The notes: generated by a model from the sequence alone, not told the origin. 5,617 nt of DNA from RUG754 sp045545455 (GCA_045545455.1 JAZQAY010000037.1:1-5617); one strand, 5' to 3'; numbered from the stretch's first letter, positions 1 to 5,518 are shown. A program made the numbers and translations.

Positions 1-63
1 TATTCCTCCTTACTGGGTGATTGGTTCAAATCCAGTTTAAAAGAATACGAAGAATATTGGTAG
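1..63 (+). CDS. C-terminal end of an unidentified protein (partial)
   Basis: The first reading frame is open from base 1 to a TAG at 61-63 and reads YSSLLGDWFKSSLKEYEEYW. The mix of hydrophobic, charged and aromatic residues looks like a natural protein end, and its low GC resembles the toxin-antitoxin genes that follow. Only 20 residues are visible, so no family can be assigned. Twenty open codons can occur by chance, so the call is tentative. The start lies outside the window. Confidence 0.4.
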   Translation, partial: YSSLLGDWFKSSLKEYEEYW

Positions 64-136
64 TGACTTTTCTATTTAAACCGCCAGAAATTGGCTAAAT
101 TAATTCGGCCGCGCCGTGGCTAAAAAGCCCCGTCGC
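64..136. other. Short gap with small inverted repeats
   Basis: This stretch lies between the partial gene and the toxin frame. GCCA-GAAAT-TGGC at 83-95 is a small hairpin, and ATTTA (74-78) can pair with TAAAT (96-100) outside it. Bases 111-136 form a GC-rich imperfect hairpin with 9 of 11 pairs around an AAAA loop, whose core is GGCT-AAAA-AGCC (118-129). TGGCTAAA occurs twice, at 92-99 and 117-124. No T-run follows either hairpin, so neither looks like an intrinsic terminator, and no convincing promoter was found. The repeats could be repressor sites for the toxin-antitoxin operon, or debris at a recombination junction. Confidence 0.35.
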
Positions 137-480
137 TAACAGAGGCTGTTAAATCAGATAGATTTCAAATTGAATTAAATGATAAAAGGCAGGATAACAG
201 GAAGCTGTTCTTTGATTATGTTATAGATCAGGCAGGTGCTAAAGAGATACTTTTGCAGCTTGATCCACTGGATTTCTCAGATATAAAAAATAATGATAAT
301 CCCAGATTTCCGGACGAAAGGCTTTATGTCTTCGGGAAAGAGGTTTATTTGGTCAAACGTTTCGGCACCGGAGAGAAGCTAGTAAGTTTATATATAAAAA
401 TCAATAAGCTTCAGGATAATTATGTTATCGTAGTATCTTTTCATGAAGGGAGATATCCCATAAAATACTATTTTAAATAG
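124..480 (+). CDS. MqsR-like toxin, 5' end damaged or start unresolved
   Basis: The frame is open from just after a TAA at 121-123 to the TAG at 478-480, about 118 residues, with no ATG or GTG. The only standard start is a TTG at 253, which would remove a conserved-looking region (DKRQDNRKLFFDYVID, from base 181). The C-terminal half has the pattern I associate with MqsR-family toxins: an acidic LDPLDF segment, LYVFGKEV, LYIKIN, then VIVVSFHE and a final YPIKYYFK. MqsR of E. coli is an mRNA interferase that cuts at GCU and is held inactive by MqsA. The frame ends 22 bases before the antitoxin, the same toxin-first order as mqsRA. The first 10 or so family residues and the start codon appear to be missing, so the gene may be a remnant, a sequencing or assembly error, or use a non-standard start. 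The family call rests on remembered patterns and is fairly sure; whether it is functional is open. Confidence 0.6.
   Translation, partial: KAPSLTEAVKSDRFQIELNDKRQDNRKLFFDYVIDQAGAKEILLQLDPLDFSDIKNNDNPRFPDERLYVFGKEVYLVKRFGTGEKLVSLYIKINKLQDNYVIVVSFHEGRYPIKYYFK
137..151. promoter_or_regulatory. 15-base perfect palindrome, possible operator
   Basis: TAACAG-AGG-CTGTTA is a perfect inverted repeat at the very beginning of the toxin frame. Antitoxins of the MqsA type bind palindromes near their own promoter, so this is a candidate site. It also encodes toxin residues (LTEAV), so it may be accidental. Confidence 0.25.
170..198 (+). promoter_or_regulatory. Weak candidate promoter inside the toxin frame
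   Basis: TTGAAT (170-175) and GATAAC (193-198) are separated by 17 bases, and each matches the sigma-A consensus at 4 of 6 positions. It would start transcription near 205 and could express the antitoxin independently of the toxin's missing 5' end. AT-rich DNA often gives such matches by chance. Confidence 0.2.
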
Positions 481-502
481 GAAGGGAGATAGGGGGAACG
501 AA

Positions 503-1510
503 ATGGAAGGTAAAGAAAGGAAGGCATTCTGTACTCAGTGCAGAAAAGAAGCAGAGTATGATTTGCATAAGATCAAATATGGGAAAACTATAAAGGGAAA
601 AGACTATTCATTTTATATTACTGCTGCAGTGTGTTCTGAATGCGGTAATGAGATCAGTGTACCCGGACTTATAGACTATAACGTGAAAGAAATAGATGAC
701 CAATACAGATATTATGAAAAACTTGTAAACACAAGGGACATAGAGAAACTGATGTCGATCTATAATATGGGGAAGGCACCTTTATCGCTTGCTCTCGGGT
801 TCGGAGAGATCACTATCTCCAGGTATCTTGACGGACAGGTTCCTTCAAAGGAGTATTCCGATATCATTAAGCATGCAATCTCGTCACCGCGATATATGAA
901 ATCACTGCTTAATAAGAATAAAAACAAAATAGTACATTCCGCATATAATAAAGCATATAGTGCTGCAAACGATCTTGAAAAGATGTTTTGTATGTCGGAT
1001 GGGATCAAAGGCGCGGTATACTATATTTTTAAAAATCTTGAAGAGGTTACACCTTTGCTGCTTCAAAAGCTGCTGTACTACGTTCAGGGACTCGATAGCA
1101 TCAGAAGCAATAAAATGATTTTTAGTGAAGATTGCAGAGCCTGGGTCCACGGGCCTGTTTATGTTGGGGTGTATAACCTGTTTAAAGATTTTAAATACAA
1201 TCCGATAGATGATGATAGGTTCGCTGTTTTGGAGAATAGTGAAGATGTTTTAACTGAAGATCAGAAAAAGACCATAGATCTGGTAATAGAAACATTCGGC
1301 ATGTATGGAGGTAAGACTTTAGAACGAATCACACATAAAGAGGAGCCTTGGAAAGCAGCACGGAAAGGATATGCTGATGATATTTCTTCAAATGAGATCA
1401 TATCAAAAGAAAGCATAAGAGAGTATTTCAGAAGTGTCGATTTGAAATATGATCTGACTTCTGAAGATGGTATCAATAAGTATATTATAGAGATGCTGAG
1501 GTGTAATTAA
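503..1510 (+). CDS. MqsA-type zinc-ribbon/HTH antitoxin fused to a Panacea (DUF4065) domain
   Basis: The 335-residue protein has three parts. Residues 1-55 form a zinc ribbon with Cys10, Cys13, Cys44 and Cys47 as likely ligands, as in MqsA/YgiT antitoxins. Residues about 78-126 read as an XRE-type helix-turn-helix (LSLALGFGEITISRYLDG) that would bind operator DNA. Residues about 168-320 match Panacea/SocA (DUF4065), with LLLQKLLYYVQGL at 185-197, AWVHGPV at 213-219 and ITHKEEPWKAA at 276-286. Panacea domains are known to neutralise many unrelated toxins. The likely job is to bind and inhibit the upstream MqsR-like toxin and repress the operon. The ATG is chosen because AGGGGG at 491-496 lies just upstream; the toxin stop is 22 bases before. 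GC is low (19 of 60 bases at 541-600), unlike the genes downstream. Residues 127-167 are a basic linker of unknown role. Domain calls are strong; the partner is inferred from position. Confidence 0.85.
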   Translation: MEGKERKAFCTQCRKEAEYDLHKIKYGKTIKGKDYSFYITAAVCSECGNEISVPGLIDYNVKEIDDQYRYYEKLVNTRDIEKLMSIYNMGKAPLSLALGFGEITISRYLDGQVPSKEYSDIIKHAISSPRYMKSLLNKNKNKIVHSAYNKAYSAANDLEKMFCMSDGIKGAVYYIFKNLEEVTPLLLQKLLYYVQGLDSIRSNKMIFSEDCRAWVHGPVYVGVYNLFKDFKYNPIDDDRFAVLENSEDVLTEDQKKTIDLVIETFGMYGGKTLERITHKEEPWKAARKGYADDISSNEIISKESIREYFRSVDLKYDLTSEDGINKYIIEMLRCN

Positions 1511-1516
1511 AGTTTA

Positions 1517-1565
1517 ATTCGGGTTAAGGTCTATGATATAATTTAAAAAACTTTTTAACCCGAAT
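1517..1565. repeat. Perfect 11-base inverted repeat around a promoter
   Basis: ATTCGGGTTAA (1517-1527) and TTAACCCGAAT (1555-1565) are exact reverse complements, separated by 27 bases that contain the -10 element of the next gene. No T-run follows the right arm, so it does not look like an intrinsic terminator. The arms sit about where a repressor could bind on both sides of the promoter. In RNA reading through from the antitoxin gene they could also form a hairpin ending 12 bases before the next ATG. Confidence 0.6.
1534..1542 (+). promoter_or_regulatory. Extended -10 promoter of the metallophosphoesterase gene
   Basis: TGA-TATAAT is a consensus extended -10 element (TATAAT at 1537-1542). 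The -35 position 17 bases upstream (1514-1519, TTAATT) is poor, which extended -10 promoters tolerate. Transcription would start near 1549, giving a leader of about 29 bases. Confidence 0.55.
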
Positions 1566-1577
1566 CACGGCCAGACA

Positions 1578-2423
1578 ATGCAGATCACGACATACAGAAT
1601 AGATTCAAAACTGAACAGATCCTATCGGATCGCGCTGGTGTCGGACACTCATGATAAGCCTGTCGACAGGTTGTTTCGGGAGCTGGAAGCTTTGAAGCCG
1701 GACCTCATCCTGATCCCGGGGGACATAGTTTTCAGAAGGAAGAAAGGGATGAAGACCTTCACTTATGATCCTGACGTTCCGATGCTTCTCAGGTTTCCGA
1801 ATGGGGACAGACTGGTGCACGAAGCGCCTGGCATCGCGCCGACGTTCTTTTCCTATGGGAACCATGAGTGGATGCTTACGCCCGCTGATGAGGAGCGGAT
1901 CGCTGATGCAGGTGTGAAACTGCTGGACAACGCGTGGACGAAGTTCGGCGAATTCGTTATCGGGGGCCTTTCGTCGCCGGACGTGACCAACTACCGGACT
2001 TTTCAGACGGAGTGGCATGAGGCGCATCTGGATGATACACGAGGCAATATAAGGGACGAATATTATGGCTGGAAGACTGATGCTTTCAGGAGGTCCGCCG
2101 ACGCGGAATGGCTCGATGAGTTTGAGGCGCAGGAAGGATATAAGCTTCTGCTGTGCCATCAGCCGGAGTACTGGGCGATAAGGGAGCCGCGACTGATTGG
2201 TCATCCAATCGATCTGGTGGTTGCCGGGCACGCCCACGGCGGCCAGATCCGGCTCGCGGGAAGAGGACTGTTCTCGCCCGGGCAGGGTATTTTGCCAAAG
2301 TATACGTCAGGTGTTCATCATGGCGAGCACGGAGATATGGTGATCAGCCGGGGGTTGGCGAACCACGTGCCTGTGCCGAGGATCTTTAACCCGGGCGAAC
2401 TGGTGGTCCTGGAGCTGGGGTAA
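1578..2423 (+). CDS. YkuE-type metallophosphoesterase
   Basis: The 281-residue protein has the calcineurin-like metallophosphoesterase motifs in order: DTH (Asp23, His25), GD (Gly48-Asp49), GNHEW (Asn95, His96), His194 in LLCHQPEYW, and GHAHGG (His218, His220). These residues bind two metal ions and a phosphate ester, so it should be catalytically competent. The substrate is unknown; YkuE relatives are variously linked to envelope or nucleotide phosphoesters. Unlike many YkuE proteins it has no visible membrane segment or twin-arginine signal, so it is probably cytoplasmic. The ATG is the only usual start after an in-frame stop at 1539-1541, yet no clear ribosome binding site precedes it (bases 1566-1577 read CACGGCCAGACA). 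GC is high (44 of 60 bases at 2221-2280), in sharp contrast to the antitoxin gene just before. It has its own promoter, and a terminator lies 97 bases after the stop. Confidence 0.88.
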   Translation: MQITTYRIDSKLNRSYRIALVSDTHDKPVDRLFRELEALKPDLILIPGDIVFRRKKGMKTFTYDPDVPMLLRFPNGDRLVHEAPGIAPTFFSYGNHEWMLTPADEERIADAGVKLLDNAWTKFGEFVIGGLSSPDVTNYRTFQTEWHEAHLDDTRGNIRDEYYGWKTDAFRRSADAEWLDEFEAQEGYKLLLCHQPEYWAIREPRLIGHPIDLVVAGHAHGGQIRLAGRGLFSPGQGILPKYTSGVHHGEHGDMVISRGLANHVPVPRIFNPGELVVLELG

Positions 2424-2450
2424 ACCGAGCAGATGGAACTAAACATCTCA

Positions 2451-2479
2451 TTTACCAGTGCACACTCATATGGTATAAT
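2451..2479 (+). promoter_or_regulatory. Promoter upstream of the lipoprotein gene's leader
   Basis: TTTACC (2451-2456), a 17-base spacer and TATAAT (2474-2479), with TGG directly before the hexamer (extended -10). This is the best-formed promoter in the window. Transcription should start near 2486, upstream of the terminator at 2520-2553. No comparable promoter was found between that terminator and the ATG at 2615. Confidence 0.65.
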
Positions 2480-2485
2480 ATCCCC

Positions 2486-2553
2486 AACAAAGGCATTTAT
2501 ATTCGTTTTGGCTTTATTGGCAGGCAGCATGTAAATGCGGTGCCTGCTTTTTT
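2486..2553 (+). ncRNA. Attenuator-like leader or short terminated RNA
   Basis: RNA from the promoter at 2451-2479 would run into the terminator after about 68 bases. An alternative helix is possible: GCATTTATAT (2493-2502) pairs with ATGTAAATGC (2529-2538) over ten positions, with one G-U pair. It uses the bases that form the upper terminator stem and puts the left lower-stem arm (2520-2526) in its loop. Such mutually exclusive helices are the usual design of an attenuator or riboswitch. I do not recognise a known riboswitch class. It may instead be a small RNA, or just the terminator of the preceding gene with a promoter in between. Confidence 0.4.
2520..2553 (+). terminator. Intrinsic terminator
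   Basis: GCAGGCA (2520-2526) pairs with TGCCTGC (2541-2547). Inside, GCAT (2527-2530) pairs with ATGC (2535-2538) around GTAA, a GNRA-type tetraloop; GG at 2539-2540 bulges out. Six T follow at 2548-2553. It would stop transcription from the metallophosphoesterase gene and also from the promoter at 2451-2479. Confidence 0.8.
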
Positions 2554-2614
2554 AATAGTTGCATTCATTCGTTTGATATGTTTGATTCCCGTGCAAAAGG
2601 GAAAGGGAGGGTTT

Positions 2615-4096
2615 ATGAAAAGGTCAAAAGGATTTGTTTTGTTGATCTGTGTTTTGCTCGTGGTGTGTATGGCGTTCACCCTTACGGGCTGCGGACAGAG
2701 TTCCGGCTCCGGAGGCTCCGGCTCCGGTGACGGCGGCTCGGCTGAGCCTGCTTCCAACGAAACAGTACCCGCGGGCGGCCCCTACACCATCGATAACATC
2801 AGGGATTATGTGGTGGGGCTTAACGAGGAAGTGACCCTGGAGAACGGTACCACGACTACGGTGATAAACTTCGATAACGCGGCGACCACACCCGCGCTTC
2901 AGCCTGTAATGGATGAGGTGGATTCGAAGCTTAGGATGTACGGCTCCATCGGCCGCGGCTTCTCGCCCAAGTCCAACTATTCGACGGACATATATAACGA
3001 GACCAGGGACAAGGTGCTGCAGTTCTTTAACGCTGACCCTGAGCAGTACACCTGCGTTTACGTGAACACCACGACTGACGGCCTGAATAAGCTGGCGTCC
3101 GCATTGGTTGAGACCGGTGACGAGACGGTCCTCGCAACCCGGATGGAGCACCATGCGAACGACCTTCCCTGGCGCGAGAGGTGCAACGTGATCTATGCCG
3201 AAGTTGACGAGCAGGGCAGGATCATATACGACGATATCGAGAAACTTCTTAACGAGAATAAAGTTGACTACGTCACGGTTACCGCAGCTTCCAACGTGAC
3301 GGGCTACGTGACAGATGTCCACAAGGTCGCAAAGATGGCTCACGAGCACGGCGCCAAGATCATCGTGGACGGTGCGCAGATCGTGGCTCACAGACAGTTC
3401 TCCATGATGGGGGACACACCTGAAGAGAACATAGACTTCATCGTTTTCTCGGCCCATAAGATGTACTCGCCATATGGCGGAGGAGCCATAGTGGGGCTTT
3501 CGGATGTTCTTATGGAGCACATGCCGGAGTTCTATGGCGGGGGTATCATCAACATCGTAGGTGACGACTGGCAGGATTACAAATATCCTCCCGCAAGCTA
3601 CGAGGCAGGTTCCCCCAACTATCCCGGGGTCATCGGCATGGGTAAGGCCATGGACATCCTGACAGAGATCGGCTTCGACAACATTCAGGAGCACGAGAGG
3701 GTGCTTAACCAGAGGCTGGTGGACGGACTTAAGCAGATAGATAACGTGATCATATACGGTGATTCCGAGGATCTGTCGGACCGTGTAGGCGTTATAACCT
3801 TCAACTTCACGGACGTGAATTCATACCATCTGGCGGCCAAGCTGGCTGATGAGTTCGGAGTAGCCACCAGGCGCGGAGCGTTTTGTGCGAATCCATATGC
3901 GTGGAGGCTTTTGGGGCTTTCAGACAGCGATGTACAGGGCTTCAAGGAGTGCGGCGACAGCGGCACCCCGGGAATGATCAGAGTCAGCTTCGGTATCTAT
4001 AACACCGAAGAGGAGGTGGACCAGTTCCTTGAGATGGTGAAGCAGGCGAGAGAGATCTGCATGGAAGAGATCACGAACTTTAACCCGAGTTATTGA
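2615..4096 (+). CDS. Lipoprotein-anchored class V PLP enzyme (cysteine desulfurase-like)
   Basis: The 493-residue protein begins with a Sec lipoprotein signal: basic KRSK, a hydrophobic stretch at 7-23 and the lipobox LTGC with Cys26 as lipid anchor, then a Gly/Ser-rich spacer at 27-42. The rest is a full class V aminotransferase fold of the SufS/Csd type. NFDNAATTP (85-93) is the usual beginning, EHHAND (178-183) carries the PLP-stacking histidine region, VDGAQ (251-255) has Asp252 for the PLP ring nitrogen, SAHKMY contains Lys282 for the Schiff base, and RGAFCANPY contains Cys424 where SufS-type desulfurases have the persulfide cysteine. The expected reaction is removal of sulfur or an amino group from an amino acid; the true substrate is unknown. 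Such enzymes normally work in the cytoplasm, so the surface anchor is unusual. ATG 2615 is chosen because GGGAGG (2605-2610) precedes it and the signal peptide begins there; an upstream in-frame GTG at 2540 lies in the terminator. No terminator is visible after the stop. Confidence 0.9.
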   Translation: MKRSKGFVLLICVLLVVCMAFTLTGCGQSSGSGGSGSGDGGSAEPASNETVPAGGPYTIDNIRDYVVGLNEEVTLENGTTTTVINFDNAATTPALQPVMDEVDSKLRMYGSIGRGFSPKSNYSTDIYNETRDKVLQFFNADPEQYTCVYVNTTTDGLNKLASALVETGDETVLATRMEHHANDLPWRERCNVIYAEVDEQGRIIYDDIEKLLNENKVDYVTVTAASNVTGYVTDVHKVAKMAHEHGAKIIVDGAQIVAHRQFSMMGDTPEENIDFIVFSAHKMYSPYGGGAIVGLSDVLMEHMPEFYGGGIINIVGDDWQDYKYPPASYEAGSPNYPGVIGMGKAMDILTEIGFDNIQEHERVLNQRLVDGLKQIDNVIIYGDSEDLSDRVGVITFNFTDVNSYHLAAKLADEFGVATRRGAFCANPYAWRLLGLSDSDVQGFKECGDSGTPGMIRVSFGIYNTEEEVDQFLEMVKQAREICMEEITNFNPSY

Positions 4097-4201
4097 TATA
4101 TGAGATCCAAAATACTTACAGAAAAGGATCGAAGAGCTACATGTTGTATAGGATATCTTTGAGCAGCTACAAGAGGGTGTGGAATTAAATTTAATAAAGT
4201 G

Positions 4202-4231
4202 CTGGCATTATTCCTCAGAACATGTTATAAT
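4202..4231 (+). promoter_or_regulatory. Promoter of the CAP-domain gene
   Basis: TATAAT (4226-4231) preceded by TGT forms an extended -10. CTGGCA (4202-4207) is a 4-of-6 -35 match at 18 bases. Transcription would start near 4238, leaving a leader of about 175 bases before the ATG at 4414. Confidence 0.6.
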
Positions 4232-4239
4232 ATATCGGC

Positions 4240-4252
4240 AATATGCGATATT
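4240..4252. promoter_or_regulatory. Palindrome at the predicted transcription start, possible operator
   Basis: AATAT-GCG-ATATT is a perfect inverted repeat beginning eight bases after the -10 hexamer, a position where a bound repressor would block initiation. Its AT-rich arms make a chance origin possible. Confidence 0.3.
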
Positions 4253-4276
4253 ATTTCACGGAATCTTCATAAAGAG

Positions 4277-4302
4277 CGCACTTTAGCTATCAAGAAAGTG
4301 TG
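4277..4302 (+). other. Leader hairpin of the CAP gene
   Basis: CGCACTTT (4277-4284) pairs with AAAGTGTG (4295-4302) over eight positions with one G-U pair and a ten-base loop. It lies in the predicted leader. No T-run follows, so it is not a terminator. It could stabilise the message or form part of a regulatory fold; I do not recognise a known riboswitch. Confidence 0.35.
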
Positions 4303-4315
4303 AGATAATACGCAT

Positions 4316-4384
4316 ATGAATTCGAGGATCCGGAAGCATTTATCCGCGATCCGGCGCTTTAAAAACGAGCGATCTGAAACTTAA
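4316..4384 (+). CDS. Possible 22-residue basic leader peptide
   Basis: An ATG opens a frame reading MNSRIRKHLSAIRRF and then KNERSET, with TAA at 4382-4384, ending 29 bases before the CAP start codon. It is strongly basic. The ribosome binding site is weak (GTGAGA at 4300-4305, ten bases upstream). It could be a translated upstream frame that affects the CAP gene, but a frame this short is easily accidental. Confidence 0.15.
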   Translation: MNSRIRKHLSAIRRFKNERSET

Positions 4385-4413
4385 GAGACCAAGAAGAATT
4401 AAGAGGAGAATTA

Positions 4414-5514
4414 ATGAGGACAAGTTATAACAGCCCCCTTAAATCCAATGGAATCAAGAGAATCATCCTGATATTATTGGTAACAGTTTTAGTTATTGGG
4501 TACGTTCCCGTCGTGGGAGGCAGTACTGCATATGCTGACAGCTACGATTATGATAATGCATACTATATGCTTTCTTTAGTCAACCAGCAGAGGGCAGCAT
4601 ACGGGCTTTCAGCAGTGGAAATGGACTCCGGCATGCTGGATGCAGCGATGACGCGTGCATATGAATGTTCATATTATTTCAGCCACTACAGGCCTAATGG
4701 CGGCGACGCCAGTTCTTTGAACTGGAAGATATACAGTGAGAATATCTCCTGGGGAATGAGTGCGGACAGAACAATGAGCGGGTGGATGGACTCCTATGCT
4801 CACAGGGACAATATCCTGGATTCAGGATATAAGTCTGTGGGAATCGGTTGTTACATCACTTCCGGCGGCACACCTTATTGGGCTATGGTGTTCAGCTATG
4901 AATATGCTGACGGATCGTCTGGATCGTCATCATCTTCAAGCAGCGGATCTCCTTCAAGCAGCGGAAGTTCTTCCGGCGGAACCGCTGATAATTCCGGAGC
5001 GGCACAGAGCACCGGCGGTGCGACCGCACCTGTTGAAGAGCCTGTTGTAAAAAACGGCTGGGAACAGGATGAAAACGGCTGGGTATTTTATGAAAACGAT
5101 GAGAAGTTAACATCCCAGTGGATCCAGGACGGGGATGAATGGTATTATCTGAAAGACGATGGATACCAGGCAGCTGATGAGTGGGTAGAAGACAGCAATG
5201 GCCGGATGTGGGTCGATTCCGAGGGAAAGATAGTGAAGGGCCAGTGGATAGAATACGACGGCAACAAGTACTACCTGAAATCGGACGGATATATGGCCGC
5301 TGAGGAGTGGTTAAAAGCCACAAGCGGCTTCATGTGGGTCGATTCCGAGGGACTGATCGTCAAGGGCAAGTGGCTGAAATACGGCGACACCTGGTACTAC
5401 CTGAAATCCGACGGCTATGCAGCCGGAGATACCAAGAAGCTGGAGATCGAGCAATATAAATTATACGACCAGGGCAGGATAACAGGCAGCTGGATCCTCA
5501 GATATGTTGCGTGA
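4414..5514 (+). CDS. Secreted CAP-domain protein with wall-binding repeats
   Basis: The 366-residue protein has a Sec signal peptide (basic KSNGIKR, hydrophobic 17-34, likely cleavage after Ala41 in STAYA). A CAP/SCP domain follows at about 46-166; His91 (FSHYRPNGG), Glu109 (SENISWG) and His130 (AHRDNIL) fit the CAP cavity residues. A Ser/Gly/Thr-rich linker spans 167-212. Residues 216-339 are aromatic repeats of the choline/glucan-binding (CW) type, with WYYLK, KYYLK, SDGY and MWVDSEG units, which should hold the protein on wall or surface glycans. Clostridial CAP proteins are secreted, and their biochemical role is mostly unsettled. AGGAG (4404-4408), five bases before the ATG, supports the start. 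The tail at 340-366 does not continue the repeat pattern and ends in WILRYVA. The gene has its own promoter and a long leader. Confidence 0.88.
   Translation: MRTSYNSPLKSNGIKRIILILLVTVLVIGYVPVVGGSTAYADSYDYDNAYYMLSLVNQQRAAYGLSAVEMDSGMLDAAMTRAYECSYYFSHYRPNGGDASSLNWKIYSENISWGMSADRTMSGWMDSYAHRDNILDSGYKSVGIGCYITSGGTPYWAMVFSYEYADGSSGSSSSSSSGSPSSSGSSSGGTADNSGAAQSTGGATAPVEEPVVKNGWEQDENGWVFYENDEKLTSQWIQDGDEWYYLKDDGYQAADEWVEDSNGRMWVDSEGKIVKGQWIEYDGNKYYLKSDGYMAAEEWLKATSGFMWVDSEGLIVKGKWLKYGDTWYYLKSDGYAAGDTKKLEIEQYKLYDQGRITGSWILRYVA
4935..4965 (+). repeat. Tandem 13-base repeat in the Ser/Gly linker
   Basis: TTCAAGCAGCGGA occurs at 4935-4947 and 4953-4965, an 18-base (six-codon) period encoding the SSSGS-type linker. 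Such low-complexity tracts change length by replication slippage. Confidence 0.6.
5119..5430 (+). repeat. 126-base (42-residue) wall-binding repeats
   Basis: Units begin at Trp236, Trp278 and Trp320 (bases 5119, 5245, 5371); the third is incomplete and ends near 5430. Each unit combines a WYYLK/SDGY half with a MWVDSEG half. A 21-base block is identical at 5206-5226 and 5332-5352, exactly 126 bases apart, which points to recent duplication or gene conversion. Confidence 0.75.
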
Positions 5515-5518
5515 TACG

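Larger units (their letters stand above)
4097..4413. other. 317-base intergenic region
   Basis: Most of this gap is the presumed promoter region and leader of the CAP gene. It begins without a recognisable terminator for the lipoprotein gene. ATTAAATTTAAT (4184-4195) is a perfect 12-base palindrome, AT-rich and just upstream of the -35, so it may act as an UP element or operator. The promoter, a palindrome near the start site, a hairpin and a possible short reading frame are listed separately. Bases 4097-4183 hold nothing I can name. Confidence 0.6.

Noticed and set aside
20..36. ATTGG-TTCAAAT-CCAGT looks like a tRNA T-arm, suggesting a partial tRNA gene or an attachment site.
   Set aside because: No sensible anticodon loop fits the bases before it, no CCA or matching acceptor stem follows, and a protein frame is open through it.
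116..130. GTG at 116 with a -1 slip on TAAAAAG could join to the toxin frame.
   Set aside because: There is no ribosome binding site, and the heptamer is a poor slippery site because the first codon cannot re-pair after the slip.
1605..2237. Long open frame on the minus strand across the phosphoesterase gene.
   Set aside because: The + strand frame has all metallophosphoesterase motifs; the reverse frame has no recognisable domain and is typical of GC-rich DNA.
2540..2614. In-frame GTG at 2540 as the start of the lipoprotein gene.
   Set aside because: It lies within the terminator stem, has no ribosome binding site, and would put 25 residues before an otherwise ideal signal peptide.
2624..3694. 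A 356-codon open frame on the minus strand across the PLP enzyme.
   Set aside because: It mirrors a gene with clear catalytic motifs, has no ribosome binding site of note and resembles no family.
4313..4332. CATATG, GAATTC and GGATCC close together resemble a cloning polylinker.
   Set aside because: The flanks read as ordinary genomic sequence with no vector features, and six-base sites cluster by chance.
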